Assembly: GCF_900113745.1 (NCBI RefSeq)
Contig: NZ_FOQL01000004.1
Span: 186,001-250,000, forward strand
Direction of reading: 5' to 3'
DNA from: Pseudomonas guineae
GTDB taxonomy: Bacteria; Pseudomonadota; Gammaproteobacteria; Pseudomonadales; Pseudomonadaceae
DNA: 64,000 nt
Shown: piece after piece, positions 10,363 to 19,239 of the stretch
Position numbering within the stretch: position 1 is the stretch's first letter
Layout of the letters: every line of letters starts with the position of its first letter
Notes under the pieces: model-generated
Told to the model about the DNA's origin: nothing
Database searches by the model: none
Seen by the model: only the letters and a program-made list of their open reading frames with translations
Translations under genes and position numbers: made by a program

Positions 10363-11280
10363 ATGCTCGATAAACTGACCCACCTGAAACAGCTGGAGGC
10401 GGAAAGTATCCACATCATTCGTGAAGTGGCCGCCGAATTCGATAACCCGGTAATGCTCTACTCCATCGGTAAAGACTCCGCCGTGATGCTGCACCTGGCG
10501 CGCAAGGCGTTTTTTCCGGGCAAGTTGCCGTTCCCGGTGATGCACATCGATACCCGCTGGAAGTTTCAGGAGATGTACGCTTTCCGCGAGAAAATGGTCA
10601 ACGAGTATGGCCTTGAACTGATTACCCACACCAACCCCGATGGCGTGGCGCAGGACATGAACCCCTTCACCTACGGCAGTGCCAAGCACACCGACGTGAT
10701 GAAAACCGAGGGGCTCAAGCAGGCACTGGATCAGTACGGATTCGATGCCGCCTTCGGTGGCGCGCGCCGCGACGAAGAGAAGTCGCGGGCCAAAGAGCGC
10801 GTGTACTCCTTCCGTGACAGCAAGCACCGCTGGGATCCGAAGAATCAGCGTCCCGAGCTGTGGAATGTGTACAACGGCAACGTCAAGAAGGGCGAGTCGA
10901 TCCGCGTATTCCCGCTGTCCAACTGGACCGAGCTGGACATCTGGCAGTACATCTATCTGGAAAGCATCCCGATCGTGCCGCTGTATTTCGCCGCTGAGCG
11001 CGAAGTGATCGAGATGAACGGCGCGCTGATCATGATTGACGACGAGCGCATCCTCGAACACCTCACTCCCGAGCAGAAAGCCAGCATCCATAAAAAGATG
11101 GTGCGCTTCCGCACGCTAGGCTGCTACCCGCTGACAGGCGCGGTGGAGTCCACGGCGACCAGCCTGCCGGAAATTATTCAGGAAATGCTGTTGGCCAAGA
11201 CCTCTGAGCGCCAAGGCCGCGTCATCGACCATGACTCATCCGGCTCGATGGAAGAGAAGAAACGTCAGGGGTACTTTTAA
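10363..11280 (+). CDS. cysD: Sulfate adenylyltransferase subunit 2 CysD
   Basis: CysD is the catalytic small subunit of ATP sulfurylase, making adenosine phosphosulfate from sulfate and ATP. The 305-residue protein has the PP-loop of N-type ATP pyrophosphatases ([17 protein letters not shown], about residues 32-48) and the family segments [15 protein letters not shown] and [13 protein letters not shown]. The next gene, cysNC, starts one base after its stop, so the two are one operon encoding sulfate activation through to PAPS. Confidence 0.97.
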   Translation: MLDKLTHLKQLEAESIHIIREVAAEFDNPVMLYSIGKDSAVMLHLARKAFFPGKLPFPVMHIDTRWKFQEMYAFREKMVNEYGLELITHTNPDGVAQDMNPFTYGSAKHTDVMKTEGLKQALDQYGFDAAFGGARRDEEKSRAKERVYSFRDSKHRWDPKNQRPELWNVYNGNVKKGESIRVFPLSNWTELDIWQYIYLESIPIVPLYFAAEREVIEMNGALIMIDDERILEHLTPEQKASIHKKMVRFRTLGCYPLTGAVESTATSLPEIIQEMLLAKTSERQGRVIDHDSSGSMEEKKRQGYF

Positions 11281-11281
11281 T

Positions 11282-13177
11282 ATGTCGCACCAATCCGAAT
11301 TGATCAGCGAGGACATCCTCGCCTATCTGGCCCAGCATGAACGTAAAGAGCTGCTGCGCTTCCTCACCTGCGGTAACGTCGACGACGGTAAAAGCACCCT
11401 GATTGGCCGCCTGCTGCATGACTCCAAGATGATCTATGAAGACCATCTAGACGCCATCACCAAAGACTCGAAAAAAGTCGGCACCACCGGTGAAGACATC
11501 GACCTGGCGCTGCTGGTTGACGGTTTGCAGGCCGAGCGCGAGCAAGGCATTACCATCGATGTGGCCTACCGCTATTTCAGCACCACCAAGCGCAAATTCA
11601 TCATTGCCGACACCCCCGGCCATGAGCAGTACACGCGCAACATGGCCACCGGTGCCTCCAACTGCGACCTGGCGATCATTCTGATCGATGCCCGTTACGG
11701 TGTGCAGACCCAGACCAAGCGCCACAGCTTTATTGCCTCGTTGTTGGGCATCAAGCACATCGTCATTGCGGTCAACAAGATGGACCTCAAGGGCTTTGAT
11801 CAGGGCGTGTTTGAGCAGATCAAGGCCGATTACCTGGCGTTTGTCGAGGGTATTGCCTTCAAACCAAGCTCGATGCACTTCGTGCCGATGTCGGCGCTCA
11901 AGGGCGACAACGTGGTCAACAAGAGCGAGCAGTCGCCTTGGTACACCGGCCAGTCGTTGATGGAGATTCTCGAAACGGTAGAAGTGGCCGGCGATCGTAA
12001 TTTCGACGACCTGCGTTTCCCCGTGCAGTACGTCAACCGCCCCAACCTGAACTTCCGTGGTTTCGCTGGCACCTTGGCCAGCGGCATCGTGCGTAAGGGC
12101 GATGAGGTTGTGGCCCTGCCATCGGGTAAGGGCAGTAAGGTTAAATCGATTGTCACCTTCGAAGGTGAGTTGGAGCAGGCCGGCCCAGGCCAGGCGATTA
12201 CTATTACCTTGGAAGACGAAATCGACGTGTCGCGTGGCGACATGCTGGTGCACGGCGACAACCGTCCACAGGTGGTCGACAGCTTCGACGCCATGCTGGT
12301 GTGGATGGCTGAAGAGCCGATGCTGCCGGGCAAAAAGTACGACATCAAGCGCGCCACCAGCTATGTGCCGGGCTCGATTGCCAGCATCGCCCACCGGGTG
12401 GATGTGAATACCCTAGAAGAAGGCGCGGCGAGCAGCCTGCAACTCAACGAAATCGGCCAGGTGCGCATCGCCTTGGATGCACCGATTGCGCTGGACGGCT
12501 ATGCGCATAACCGCACCACCGGCTCGTTTATCATCATCGATCGGCTGACTAACGGCACTGTTGGTGCCGGTATGATCATTGCTGAGGCCGTCGGTGGTAA
12601 CAGTGGTCATCACGGCCAGTTGGCCCACGTTTCTACCGAAGAGCGTGCCACGCGTTTCGGTCAGCAGCCCGCGACGGTTCTGTTCAGCGGCTTGTCTGGC
12701 GCGGGTAAAAGCACTCTGGCCTATGCCGTAGAGCGCAAGCTGTTCGACTCTGGTCGTGCGGTGTATGTGCTAGATGGCCAGAACCTACGTCATGACTTGA
12801 ACAAGGGCCTGCCGCAGGATCGTGCTGGGCGAACCGAGAACTGGCGGCGTGCCGCTCACGTGGCGCGGCAGTTTAACGAAGCCGGCCTGCTGACCCTGGC
12901 GGCCTTCGTCGCACCGGATGCCGAAGGCCGCGAGCAGGTAAAGGCGTTGATCGGTGCTGAACGTCTGATCACCGTCTATGTGCAGGCATCGCCGCAGGTC
13001 TGTGCCGAACGTGACCCGCAAGGCCTGTATGCGGCCGGCGGTGACAACATCCCGGGAGAGTCTTTCCCCTACGACGTGCCACTGAATGCCGATCTGGTGA
13101 TCGATACGCAAGCGCTATCGGTAGAGGAGAGTGTCAAACAGGTATTGGCACTGTTGCGCGAGCGTGGCGCGATTTAA
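11282..13177 (+). CDS. cysNC: Bifunctional sulfate adenylyltransferase GTPase / APS kinase CysNC
   Basis: This is a fused 631-residue protein. The N-terminal half is the elongation-factor-like GTPase subunit of ATP sulfurylase, which drives APS formation by GTP hydrolysis. It carries G1 [13 protein letters not shown]3 DTPGHEQY and G4 NKMD. The C-terminal part from about residue 460 is APS kinase, with Walker [16 protein letters not shown], and makes PAPS. The ATG at 11282 is chosen over an upstream in-frame start that lies inside cysD. The fusion is normal in pseudomonads. A bidirectional terminator follows. Confidence 0.96.
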   Translation: MSHQSELISEDILAYLAQHERKELLRFLTCGNVDDGKSTLIGRLLHDSKMIYEDHLDAITKDSKKVGTTGEDIDLALLVDGLQAEREQGITIDVAYRYFSTTKRKFIIADTPGHEQYTRNMATGASNCDLAIILIDARYGVQTQTKRHSFIASLLGIKHIVIAVNKMDLKGFDQGVFEQIKADYLAFVEGIAFKPSSMHFVPMSALKGDNVVNKSEQSPWYTGQSLMEILETVEVAGDRNFDDLRFPVQYVNRPNLNFRGFAGTLASGIVRKGDEVVALPSGKGSKVKSIVTFEGELEQAGPGQAITITLEDEIDVSRGDMLVHGDNRPQVVDSFDAMLVWMAEEPMLPGKKYDIKRATSYVPGSIASIAHRVDVNTLEEGAASSLQLNEIGQVRIALDAPIALDGYAHNRTTGSFIIIDRLTNGTVGAGMIIAEAVGGNSGHHGQLAHVSTEERATRFGQQPATVLFSGLSGAGKSTLAYAVERKLFDSGRAVYVLDGQNLRHDLNKGLPQDRAGRTENWRRAAHVARQFNEAGLLTLAAFVAPDAEGREQVKALIGAERLITVYVQASPQVCAERDPQGLYAAGGDNIPGESFPYDVPLNADLVIDTQALSVEESVKQVLALLRERGAI

Positions 13178-13191
13178 ATCTGCTGCGCAAT

Positions 13192-13220
13192 AAAAAGCCC
13201 CGCCAAGTGCGGGGCTTTTT
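13192..13220. terminator. Bidirectional terminator between cysNC and zapG
   Basis: The arms AAAAAGCCCC and GGGGCTTTTT flank a nine-base loop. A-run and T-run on the two sides allow termination on both strands, fitting the convergent cysNC and zapG genes. Confidence 0.9.
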
Positions 13221-13261
13221 ATTATCGGCTTAAGCACCAGATCCGGCGGCTTGAGCTGCGT

Positions 13262-13699
13262 TTACTTTTTCTTTAAGCCGTAGCTTTCATCCAGCATGCC
13301 CGGCACATCGGCGCCTTTCGGCGCGTAGTCTTTGGGCATTTCGTGGTGTGCTGGCGCTTTCAGGCGTTCGCGTTTCTCGCCACTGTCATCAGCGTGCAGG
13401 GTCGCCAGTAGGCGCTGACGGGTCAACTCATCTAGGGCCAGGCGGTTCGCCCCTTCAGATAGGTGCTGTTGCACATCCAGTTGGGTCTGGCTGAGCTTCT
13501 TCACCAGATTGGCGGTGGTGTTGAAGTGGGTAACTACCTCGCTCTGGTAGGTGTCGAAGCGTTCTTGAATTTCGTCCAGCTGGCGCTGAGTACGGCTGGG
13601 GACCGCATTGGGTGCCAAGCGGGCAATCAGGAAGCCAATGGCAATACCAGCTACCAGGGTAATGGCGGGTAGCAACCAGGCGGTAAGCGTCTGTTCCAC
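13262..13699 (-). CDS. zapG: ZapG / YhcB-type inner-membrane protein (DUF1043)
   Basis: This is a 145-residue protein with one N-terminal membrane segment (about residues 7-27), followed by a long charged, helix-rich region likely to form a coiled coil (RTQRQLDEIQERFDTYQSEV onwards). That is the layout of the YhcB/ZapG family, linked to cell division and envelope synthesis in Escherichia coli. The C-terminus is lysine-rich. It stands alone on the minus strand, divergent from the hydrolase gene and convergent with cysNC. Confidence 0.88.
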   Translation of the reverse strand: MEQTLTAWLLPAITLVAGIAIGFLIARLAPNAVPSRTQRQLDEIQERFDTYQSEVVTHFNTTANLVKKLSQTQLDVQQHLSEGANRLALDELTRQRLLATLHADDSGEKRERLKAPAHHEMPKDYAPKGADVPGMLDESYGLKKK

Positions 13700-13827
13700 G
13701 AGTCCTTCCTCTCTAAACGGCTTTGCTTTACGTTAACGGCTCGAACCTGCGCTGTATAGCCGAGATGTGTGCGGCGCGGGCTGTAGCCTAGACGAGTCGA
13801 CCCACTGCGAGGTCACGGAGTTCCCTG

Positions 13828-14460
13828 TTGCTCACCCGCGAAACCCCCTTAATGATTGCCGGCCCCAGCGGCCAACTCGAAGCCCTGTGGCTGGATACCC
13901 CTGATGCTCGTGGCGTAGCGCTGATTTGCCACCCCAATCCGGTGCAGGGCGGCACCATGCTTAATAAGGTGGTTTCCACCTTGCAGCGCACTGCCCGTGA
14001 CAGTGGCCTGGCCACCTTGCGCTTCAATTATCGCGGCGTCGCTGGCAGCGCCGGCAGTCACGACATGGTCAGTGGCGAGGTGGATGATGCCGAGGCTGTG
14101 GCCCACTGGTTGCGCGCGCAATACCCCGAATTGCCGCTGACCCTGCTGGGCTTCTCCTTTGGCGGCTTTGTCGCAGCAGCCCTGGGCGCGCGTCTGGAAG
14201 CTCAAGGTCTGACGACGGTTAATAAGCTCTTTATGGTCGCCCCAGCGGTGCATCGGCTGACCGAGGAGTATCCGCCAGCGAGCAATTGTCCACTGACCAT
14301 TATCCAGCCAGAAGCCGACGAAGTGATCGATCCCCAGGTGGTGTACACCTGGTCGGCGGCACTCGGACGTGCCCATGAGCTGCTGAAAGTGGCAGAATGC
14401 GGGCACTTTTTTCACGGCAAGCTCACCGATCTCAAGGATCTGCTGCTGCCGCGACTCTGA
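13828..14460 (+). CDS. Alpha/beta hydrolase (dienelactone-hydrolase-like)
   Basis: This is a 210-residue alpha/beta hydrolase with the nucleophile elbow LLGFSFGGFVAAALG (near residue 112), an oxyanion-side HPNPVQGGTMLNKVV segment and a catalytic histidine in CGHFFHGKLTDL near the C-terminus. I place the start at the TTG at 13828 because a CGGAG ribosome-binding site lies eight bases upstream. The ATG at 13852 would remove the first eight residues. The substrate is unknown. The gene lies between zapG and trpS as in other pseudomonads, and the structured repeat follows it. Confidence 0.85.
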   Translation: MLTRETPLMIAGPSGQLEALWLDTPDARGVALICHPNPVQGGTMLNKVVSTLQRTARDSGLATLRFNYRGVAGSAGSHDMVSGEVDDAEAVAHWLRAQYPELPLTLLGFSFGGFVAAALGARLEAQGLTTVNKLFMVAPAVHRLTEEYPPASNCPLTIIQPEADEVIDPQVVYTWSAALGRAHELLKVAECGHFFHGKLTDLKDLLLPRL

Positions 14461-14510
14461 TCTGCTGCGCCTTGGCCTGGCGTTGTTAAAACCAGGCCGG
14501 GACGCGGCGT

Positions 14511-14608
14511 CTCGGAAAGCAGCTTGCTGCTGACGCGCTTTAGCGCGGCCCAAAGGGCGAATACAACGAGCAATGCTCATTTACACCAGTAAACTCCGTG
14601 TCCTCGCC
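14511..14608 (+). repeat. Structured intergenic repeat, copy 3 (upstream of trpS)
   Basis: This is the best-formed of the three copies. All four stems are perfect: AGCAGC/GCTGCT, CGCGC/GCGCG around TTTA, GAGCA/TGCTC and TTTAC/GTAAA. Homology to copy 2 extends left to about 14460, where an additional CCTGG/CCAGG hairpin is seen near 14476-14496. The core ends 66 bases before the trpS start. Confidence 0.8.
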
Positions 14609-14674
14609 TGTTTTTGCCTTGCCAGGCTCTAGCTCGTGAGATCATAAGATGGCTCAAGTAAAGCGAACCTGAAC

Positions 14675-16021
14675 ATGACCACTCGTATCCTTACCGGCAT
14701 CACCACCACGGGCACCCCGCATTTGGGCAACTATGCCGGTGCCATTCGCCCAGCGATCGTCGCTAGCCGCGCCGCCGATGCCGATTCGTTCTATTTTCTG
14801 GCTGACTACCACGCGCTGATCAAGTGCGATGAGCCGGCGCGTATTCAGCGCTCACGCCTGGAAATTGCTGCTGCCTGGCTGGCGCTGGGGTTGGATACCG
14901 ACAAAGCAACGTTTTACCGCCAGTCGGATATTCCCGAGATCCCAGAGCTGTGCTGGTTGCTTACCTGCGTAGCGGGCAAGGGACTGCTCAATCGCGCCCA
15001 CGCCTACAAAGCGTCGGTAGACAAGAACGTCGAGCAAGGCGAAGACCCGGATGCGGGCATCACCATGGGCCTGTTTAGCTACCCGGTGCTGATGGCGGCG
15101 GACATTTTGATGTTCAATGCGCACAAAGTGCCGGTCGGTCGCGATCAGATTCAACACGTGGAAATGGCCCGCGATATTGCGCAGCGCTTCAATCACCTGT
15201 TCGGCAACGGTAAAGAGCTGTTCACCCTGCCCGAGGCGGTTATCGAAGAAGACGTGGCTACCTTGCCCGGCCTCGACGGGCGCAAGATGAGCAAAAGCTA
15301 CGACAACACCATCCCGTTATTCGGCAGCGCCAAGCAGCTCAAAGATGCCGTGGCGCGCATTGTCACCGACTCCAAGCTGCCGGGCGAGGCGAAAGACCCC
15401 GACAACTCGCACCTGTTCACCCTCTATCAAGCCTTTGCGGCACCCACCCAACAGGCGGATTTTCGTGCGGCGCTGGAAGGCGGCATGGCCTGGGGCGAAG
15501 CTAAGCAAGCGCTGGTAAACCTGCTGGAGGCCGAGCTGGGCGAGGCGCGCGAGCGTTACCAGGCGCTGATCAGCAAGCCTGCGGATCTGGAAGACATCCT
15601 CCTTGCCGGTGCCGCCAAGGCGCGCAAGACCGCTACGCCGTTCCTTGGCGAACTGCGTGAGGCGGTTGGCCTACGTTCCTTCCGCAGCGAGGCGGTCAGT
15701 GGCGCCAGCGAGAAGAAAAAAGCTGGTAAGAGCGCGCGTTTTGTCAGCTTCCGTGACGACGATGGCAGCTTCCGCTTCCGTCTGCTGGACGCCGCCGGCG
15801 AGCAGTTGTTGCTGTCCAAATCCTTTGCCGACGGCAAGGCTGCCGGCATGGCCAACAAGCGCTTGCAGTCTGGCGATGCGCTGGATGTGCGCGAGCAGGA
15901 CGGCGGCTTCGGTGTCTGGTTGGACGACGAGTGCGTGGCGCAAAGCCCAGCGTTCGCCGATAGCAGCGTCAGTCAGGCGGCTATTCAGCGCCTACGTGAG
16001 GCGTTGGCACCTCAGGAGTGA
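14675..16021 (+). CDS. trpS: Tryptophanyl-tRNA synthetase TrpS (long form)
   Basis: TrpS charges tRNA-Trp with tryptophan. The class I signatures are visible: the HIGH-type motif [13 protein letters not shown] near residue 11 and the KMSKS motif [11 protein letters not shown] near residue 207. The 448-residue length exceeds the classic form of about 330 by a C-terminal extension of about 110 residues (from roughly residue 335), rich in charged residues and ending in a small domain. As far as I recall, this longer form is common in pseudomonads. The extension has no function I can name. Confidence 0.95.
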   Translation: MTTRILTGITTTGTPHLGNYAGAIRPAIVASRAADADSFYFLADYHALIKCDEPARIQRSRLEIAAAWLALGLDTDKATFYRQSDIPEIPELCWLLTCVAGKGLLNRAHAYKASVDKNVEQGEDPDAGITMGLFSYPVLMAADILMFNAHKVPVGRDQIQHVEMARDIAQRFNHLFGNGKELFTLPEAVIEEDVATLPGLDGRKMSKSYDNTIPLFGSAKQLKDAVARIVTDSKLPGEAKDPDNSHLFTLYQAFAAPTQQADFRAALEGGMAWGEAKQALVNLLEAELGEARERYQALISKPADLEDILLAGAAKARKTATPFLGELREAVGLRSFRSEAVSGASEKKKAGKSARFVSFRDDDGSFRFRLLDAAGEQLLLSKSFADGKAAGMANKRLQSGDALDVREQDGGFGVWLDDECVAQSPAFADSSVSQAAIQRLREALAPQE

Positions 16022-16040
16022 CGCGCAGGTAGATGGCTTT

Positions 16041-16105
16041 GTGGGAGGGGCTTTAGTTGCGACAGCCGGATGGTGTCGCTGTGTCGCGGCTAAAGCCCCT
16101 CCCAC
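16041..16105. repeat. REP-type inverted pair downstream of trpS
   Basis: The ends GTGGGAGGGGCTTTAG and CTAAAGCCCCTCCCAC are perfect 16-bp inverted repeats. A central GCGACA...TGTCGC pairing also exists. This is a Pseudomonas REP/REPIN family distinct from the GTAGGGTGGA one. Confidence 0.85.
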
Positions 16106-16131
16106 GTCGATAAGCCGATTGCCAAGTAACG

Positions 16132-16161
16132 GGGGCGTCGCTACAGTGACGCCCCGTTTTT
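16132..16161 (+). terminator. Terminator between trpS and zapE
   Basis: An 8-bp stem GGGGCGTC / GACGCCCC is followed by GTTTTT. It probably ends trpS transcription, although it lies only 21 bases before zapE. Confidence 0.75.
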
Positions 16162-16181
16162 ACTTGCCCGGCTAACGAATT

Positions 16182-17276
16182 ATGACGCCATTAGAACGCT
16201 ACCAGGCTGACCTCAAACGGCCGGAATTTTTCCATGACGCTGCCCAGGAAACTGCGGTGCGCCATCTGCAGCGCTTGTATGACGACTTGGTCGCCAGCGA
16301 AAATGCATCGACCGGTTTGTTCGGTAAGCTGTTTGGCAAAAAGCCCCAGGGGCCTGTTAAAGGGCTGTATTTCTGGGGTGGCGTAGGTCGCGGCAAGACC
16401 TACCTGGTAGATACCTTCTTCGACGCGCTGCCATTCGAGCGCAAGGTGCGTACGCACTTCCACCGCTTTATGAAGCGCGTGCATGAAGAAATGAGCACCC
16501 TCAAGGGCGAAAAGAACCCGCTGACGATCATCGGTAAGCGTTTTGCCGATGAGGCTCGGGTGATTTGCTTCGACGAATTCTTCGTCTCCGATATTACCGA
16601 CGCGATGATTCTTGGCAGTTTGATGGAAGAGTTGTTCAAGAATGGTGTCAGCCTGGTGGCGACGTCCAATATCGTGCCTGACGGCCTGTACAAAGATGGC
16701 TTGCAGCGTGCGCGCTTTCTGCCAGCCATCGCCTTGCTGAAACAGCACACCGAAATTGTCAACGTCGACAGCGGTATTGACTACCGTCTGCGCGCGCTGG
16801 AACAGGCTGAGTTGTTCCACTGGCCGCTGGATGCCGCGGCCGAGCAAAGCCTGCAAAAGAGCTTTGCCAGCCTGCTTCCCGAGCATTGCACGGTGCAGGA
16901 AAACGAGCCGCTGATGATCGAGAACCGGGCTATTACCGCACGCAAGGTCGGCGATGACGTGGCCTGGTTTGAATTTCGCGAGCTGTGCGACGGCCCGCGC
17001 AGCCAGAACGACTACATCGAGCTGGGCAAGATCTTCCACGCGGTGATCCTGGCCAACGTCGAGCAGATGAGCGTGGCCAAGGAAGACATGGCCCGGCGGT
17101 TTATCAACTTGGTGGACGAGTTTTACGACCGTAACGTCAAACTGATTCTCTCCGCCGAGGTGGAGCTGAAAGACCTGTATACCGGCGGTCGTCTGACCTT
17201 CGAGTTCCAGCGCACCCTCAGTCGTTTGCTGGAAATGCAATCCCACGAGTTCCTTGCGCGGCCGCACAAACCTTAA
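16182..17276 (+). CDS. zapE: Cell-division ATPase ZapE (AFG1 family)
   Basis: ZapE is an AFG1-type P-loop ATPase that associates with the Z-ring in Escherichia coli. The 364-residue length is typical. Walker A is GGVGRGKTYLVD (about residues 66-77) and Walker B is VICFDEFFVSD. The downstream ATSNIVPDGLYKDGLQRARFLPAI and YTGGRLTFEFQRTLSRL segments are diagnostic. In Pseudomonas aeruginosa, as I recall, this gene is followed by ribosomal protein genes. Here an RhlE-type helicase follows, so synteny breaks at this point. Confidence 0.93.
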   Translation: MTPLERYQADLKRPEFFHDAAQETAVRHLQRLYDDLVASENASTGLFGKLFGKKPQGPVKGLYFWGGVGRGKTYLVDTFFDALPFERKVRTHFHRFMKRVHEEMSTLKGEKNPLTIIGKRFADEARVICFDEFFVSDITDAMILGSLMEELFKNGVSLVATSNIVPDGLYKDGLQRARFLPAIALLKQHTEIVNVDSGIDYRLRALEQAELFHWPLDAAAEQSLQKSFASLLPEHCTVQENEPLMIENRAITARKVGDDVAWFEFRELCDGPRSQNDYIELGKIFHAVILANVEQMSVAKEDMARRFINLVDEFYDRNVKLILSAEVELKDLYTGGRLTFEFQRTLSRLLEMQSHEFLARPHKP

Positions 17277-17297
17277 TTCGGCGCCTGGATGCACGCT

Positions 17298-17327
17298 CAC
17301 AGCGCCTGGATTTCTCCGGGCGCTGTG
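17298..17327 (+). terminator. Possible terminator after zapE
   Basis: A 9-bp stem CACAGCGCC / GGCGCTGTG lies 22 bases after the zapE stop. Only GCTTT follows, so termination would be weak. Confidence 0.45.
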
Positions 17328-17425
17328 GCTTTGGCCTAGGCTGTTCGCTGAACACAAACGGGCCGGCCATGCTCAGGCAGGATAAACTCTGCGTCATCGA
17401 CTTTTAGCCCTTTGTGGTAGCCCCT

Positions 17426-18766
17426 ATGACTTTTGCCTCCCTTGGCCTGATCGAGCCTTTGCTGCGTACCCTCGACAGCCTCGACTACAAAACCCCCACT
17501 GCCGTCCAGGCGCAGGCCATCGTGCCGATCCTCCAAGGCCGCGATCTGATGGCCGCTGCGCAGACCGGCACCGGTAAGACCGCTGGCTTTGCTCTGCCGG
17601 TGCTGCAACGGCTGATGATGGAGGGGCCAGAGGTGGCGAGTAATTCAGTGCGCGCGCTGGTGTTAGTACCAACCCGTGAGCTGGCCGAGCAGGTGCTGCA
17701 GAGCTTTATCACCTACGGTCAGCATCTGCCGCTGCGCAGTTTTGCCGCGTATGGCGGGGTGAGTATCAACCCACAAATGATGAAGCTGCGTAAAGGCGTG
17801 GATGTATTAGTGGCCACGCCGGGCCGTTTGCTCGATTTGTACCGACAGAAAGCGGTCAAGTTTAATCAGGTGCAGACGCTGGTGCTGGATGAGGCCGACC
17901 GCATGCTCGATCTGGGTTTTGCCAGCGAGTTGGAGAATGTGTTCCGCGTATTGCCGAAAACGCGCCAGACCCTGCTGTTTTCCGCGACCTTTTCCGATGC
18001 TATCCGCGACATGGCCGGCGAGATGCTTAATGATCCGCTGAGTATCGAGGTCAGTCCGCGCAATGCGGCGGCCAAATCAGTTAAGCAGTGGCTGATTCCA
18101 GTGGATAAAAAGCGTAAAGGCGAGCTGTTTTTGCACCTTTATCAAACCAAGCGCTGGAGCCAGGCGCTGGTGTTTGTGAAAACCCGCAAAGGCGTCGATG
18201 AGCTGGATGCCGAGCTGCAGCGCCGCGGCATCAGCGCCGACTCGATTCACGGCGACAAACCGCAGGCCACACGCCAGCGGGCTTTGCAGCGGTTTAAAGA
18301 TGGTGAGGTCAAGGTGCTGGTGGCCACCGATGTGGCGGCTCGCGGCTTGGATATTGACGACATGCCGCTGGTGGTGAATTTCGACCTGCCCACCGTCGCT
18401 GAGGACTATGTGCACCGCATCGGCCGTACGGGCCGTGCCGGCGCAGTCGGGCAAGCAGTGTCGTTGGTCTGCGCCGATGAAGTGCAACTGCTGTCCGCCA
18501 TCGAAACCTTGACTCAGCAAGTGCTGCCGCGCGTCGACGAGCCGGACTTTATCCCCGACCACCGCGTGCCGCAAACGCTGCCTGGTGGTCAGGTGGTGAA
18601 AAAGTCAAAGAAAGCCAAAAAGCCGAAAGTGGTCGGCGGTGGCAAGGGCGGCAGCTTGGGCCGTTGGATGGAAGCCGATGCCCCCGCAGCCCCGGCGGTC
18701 AAAGCCGTGCGCAAGGTGCCAAGCTTCGGCGGAAAAGCAGGCAAGCCCGGTAAGTTCGTTAAGTAA
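17426..18766 (+). CDS. rhlE: DEAD-box RNA helicase, RhlE-type
   Basis: This is an ATP-dependent RNA helicase of 447 residues from the ATG at 17426. An in-frame GTG at 17414 is less likely. It has the full motif set: Q motif YKTPTAVQAQAI, motif I AQTGTGKT, DEAD box VLDEADRMLDLGF, SAT motif FSATFS, and motif VI HRIGRTGRAG. A basic Lys/Gly-rich tail (about residues 395-447) suits RNA binding. RhlE-type helicases act in RNA turnover and cold adaptation. Several paralogues exist in pseudomonads, so the symbol is by type only. Confidence 0.9.
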   Translation: MTFASLGLIEPLLRTLDSLDYKTPTAVQAQAIVPILQGRDLMAAAQTGTGKTAGFALPVLQRLMMEGPEVASNSVRALVLVPTRELAEQVLQSFITYGQHLPLRSFAAYGGVSINPQMMKLRKGVDVLVATPGRLLDLYRQKAVKFNQVQTLVLDEADRMLDLGFASELENVFRVLPKTRQTLLFSATFSDAIRDMAGEMLNDPLSIEVSPRNAAAKSVKQWLIPVDKKRKGELFLHLYQTKRWSQALVFVKTRKGVDELDAELQRRGISADSIHGDKPQATRQRALQRFKDGEVKVLVATDVAARGLDIDDMPLVVNFDLPTVAEDYVHRIGRTGRAGAVGQAVSLVCADEVQLLSAIETLTQQVLPRVDEPDFIPDHRVPQTLPGGQVVKKSKKAKKPKVVGGGKGGSLGRWMEADAPAAPAVKAVRKVPSFGGKAGKPGKFVK

Positions 18767-18768
18767 CT

Positions 18769-19230
18769 TCAGGCGCGGCTGGCGGCTTGGGCTGCTGCCA
18801 GTTGCTTCTTGTGGGTCGCGGCGGCGGTCATGTCGTAGATCACCACGCAGATATGCTCGACATCACCGGTCGCCCCGGCAAGCGGCAGCAGGGTGACATT
18901 CTGGTACATAAAGTCTTCCTGGCCAGTGATCGGCTGGTAGTTCTTGAAGTGCATCAGGTAAGGGTGTTGCTCCCACAGGCTGAACGCGCGGGTGCCGAGT
19001 TGCACCACGGTATCGATCTTGCGGCGCAGCCAGGTTTCGTTGATTTCCGGGAATAGGCTGAACAGTGCTTTACCCTGCACCTCATCCGGGCCTAGGCCGG
19101 AGTGGTTTTCCATAAAGCTGTTCCACACTTCAACGTGGTACTGGCGATTAAGCACGATCACACCAACGTCGATGCACTGCACGATGTCGAGCAGCCAGTG
19201 CACTTCTTTAATATCAATTTGTGCGGGCAT
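18769..19230 (-). CDS. Stand-alone PAS-domain protein
   Basis: This is a 153-residue protein made almost only of one PAS domain: IVQCIDVGVIVLNRQYHVEVWNSFMENHSGLGPDEVQGKALF at residues 15-56 is the classic PAS core, and YDMTAAATHKKQLAAAQ forms the C-terminal helix. It has no output domain, signal peptide or membrane segment. Its start lies nine bases after the stop of the receiver-CheC gene, so the two are one operon. It probably acts with that protein as a sensory partner, which is inference from the pairing. Confidence 0.85.
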   Translation of the reverse strand: MPAQIDIKEVHWLLDIVQCIDVGVIVLNRQYHVEVWNSFMENHSGLGPDEVQGKALFSLFPEINETWLRRKIDTVVQLGTRAFSLWEQHPYLMHFKNYQPITGQEDFMYQNVTLLPLAGATGDVEHICVVIYDMTAAATHKKQLAAAQAASRA

Positions 19231-19239
19231 GCGTACCGC

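Noticed and set aside
10176..10373. 65-codon ORF upstream of cysD
   Set aside because: It overlaps the cysD start and regulatory region, with no good start site or family features.
11447..12394. 315-codon ORF antisense to cysNC
   Set aside because: It mirrors the well-supported GTPase domain. No ribosome-binding site or domain was recognised.
13849..14580. 243-codon minus-strand ORF starting MSIARCIRPL
   Set aside because: Its start lies inside repeat copy 3 and it runs through the hydrolase gene backwards. Such starts are artefacts of the repeat.
16191..17357. 388-codon ORF antisense to zapE
   Set aside because: It covers all of zapE, whose Walker motifs are intact on the plus strand. The antisense frame shows composition typical of shadow ORFs.
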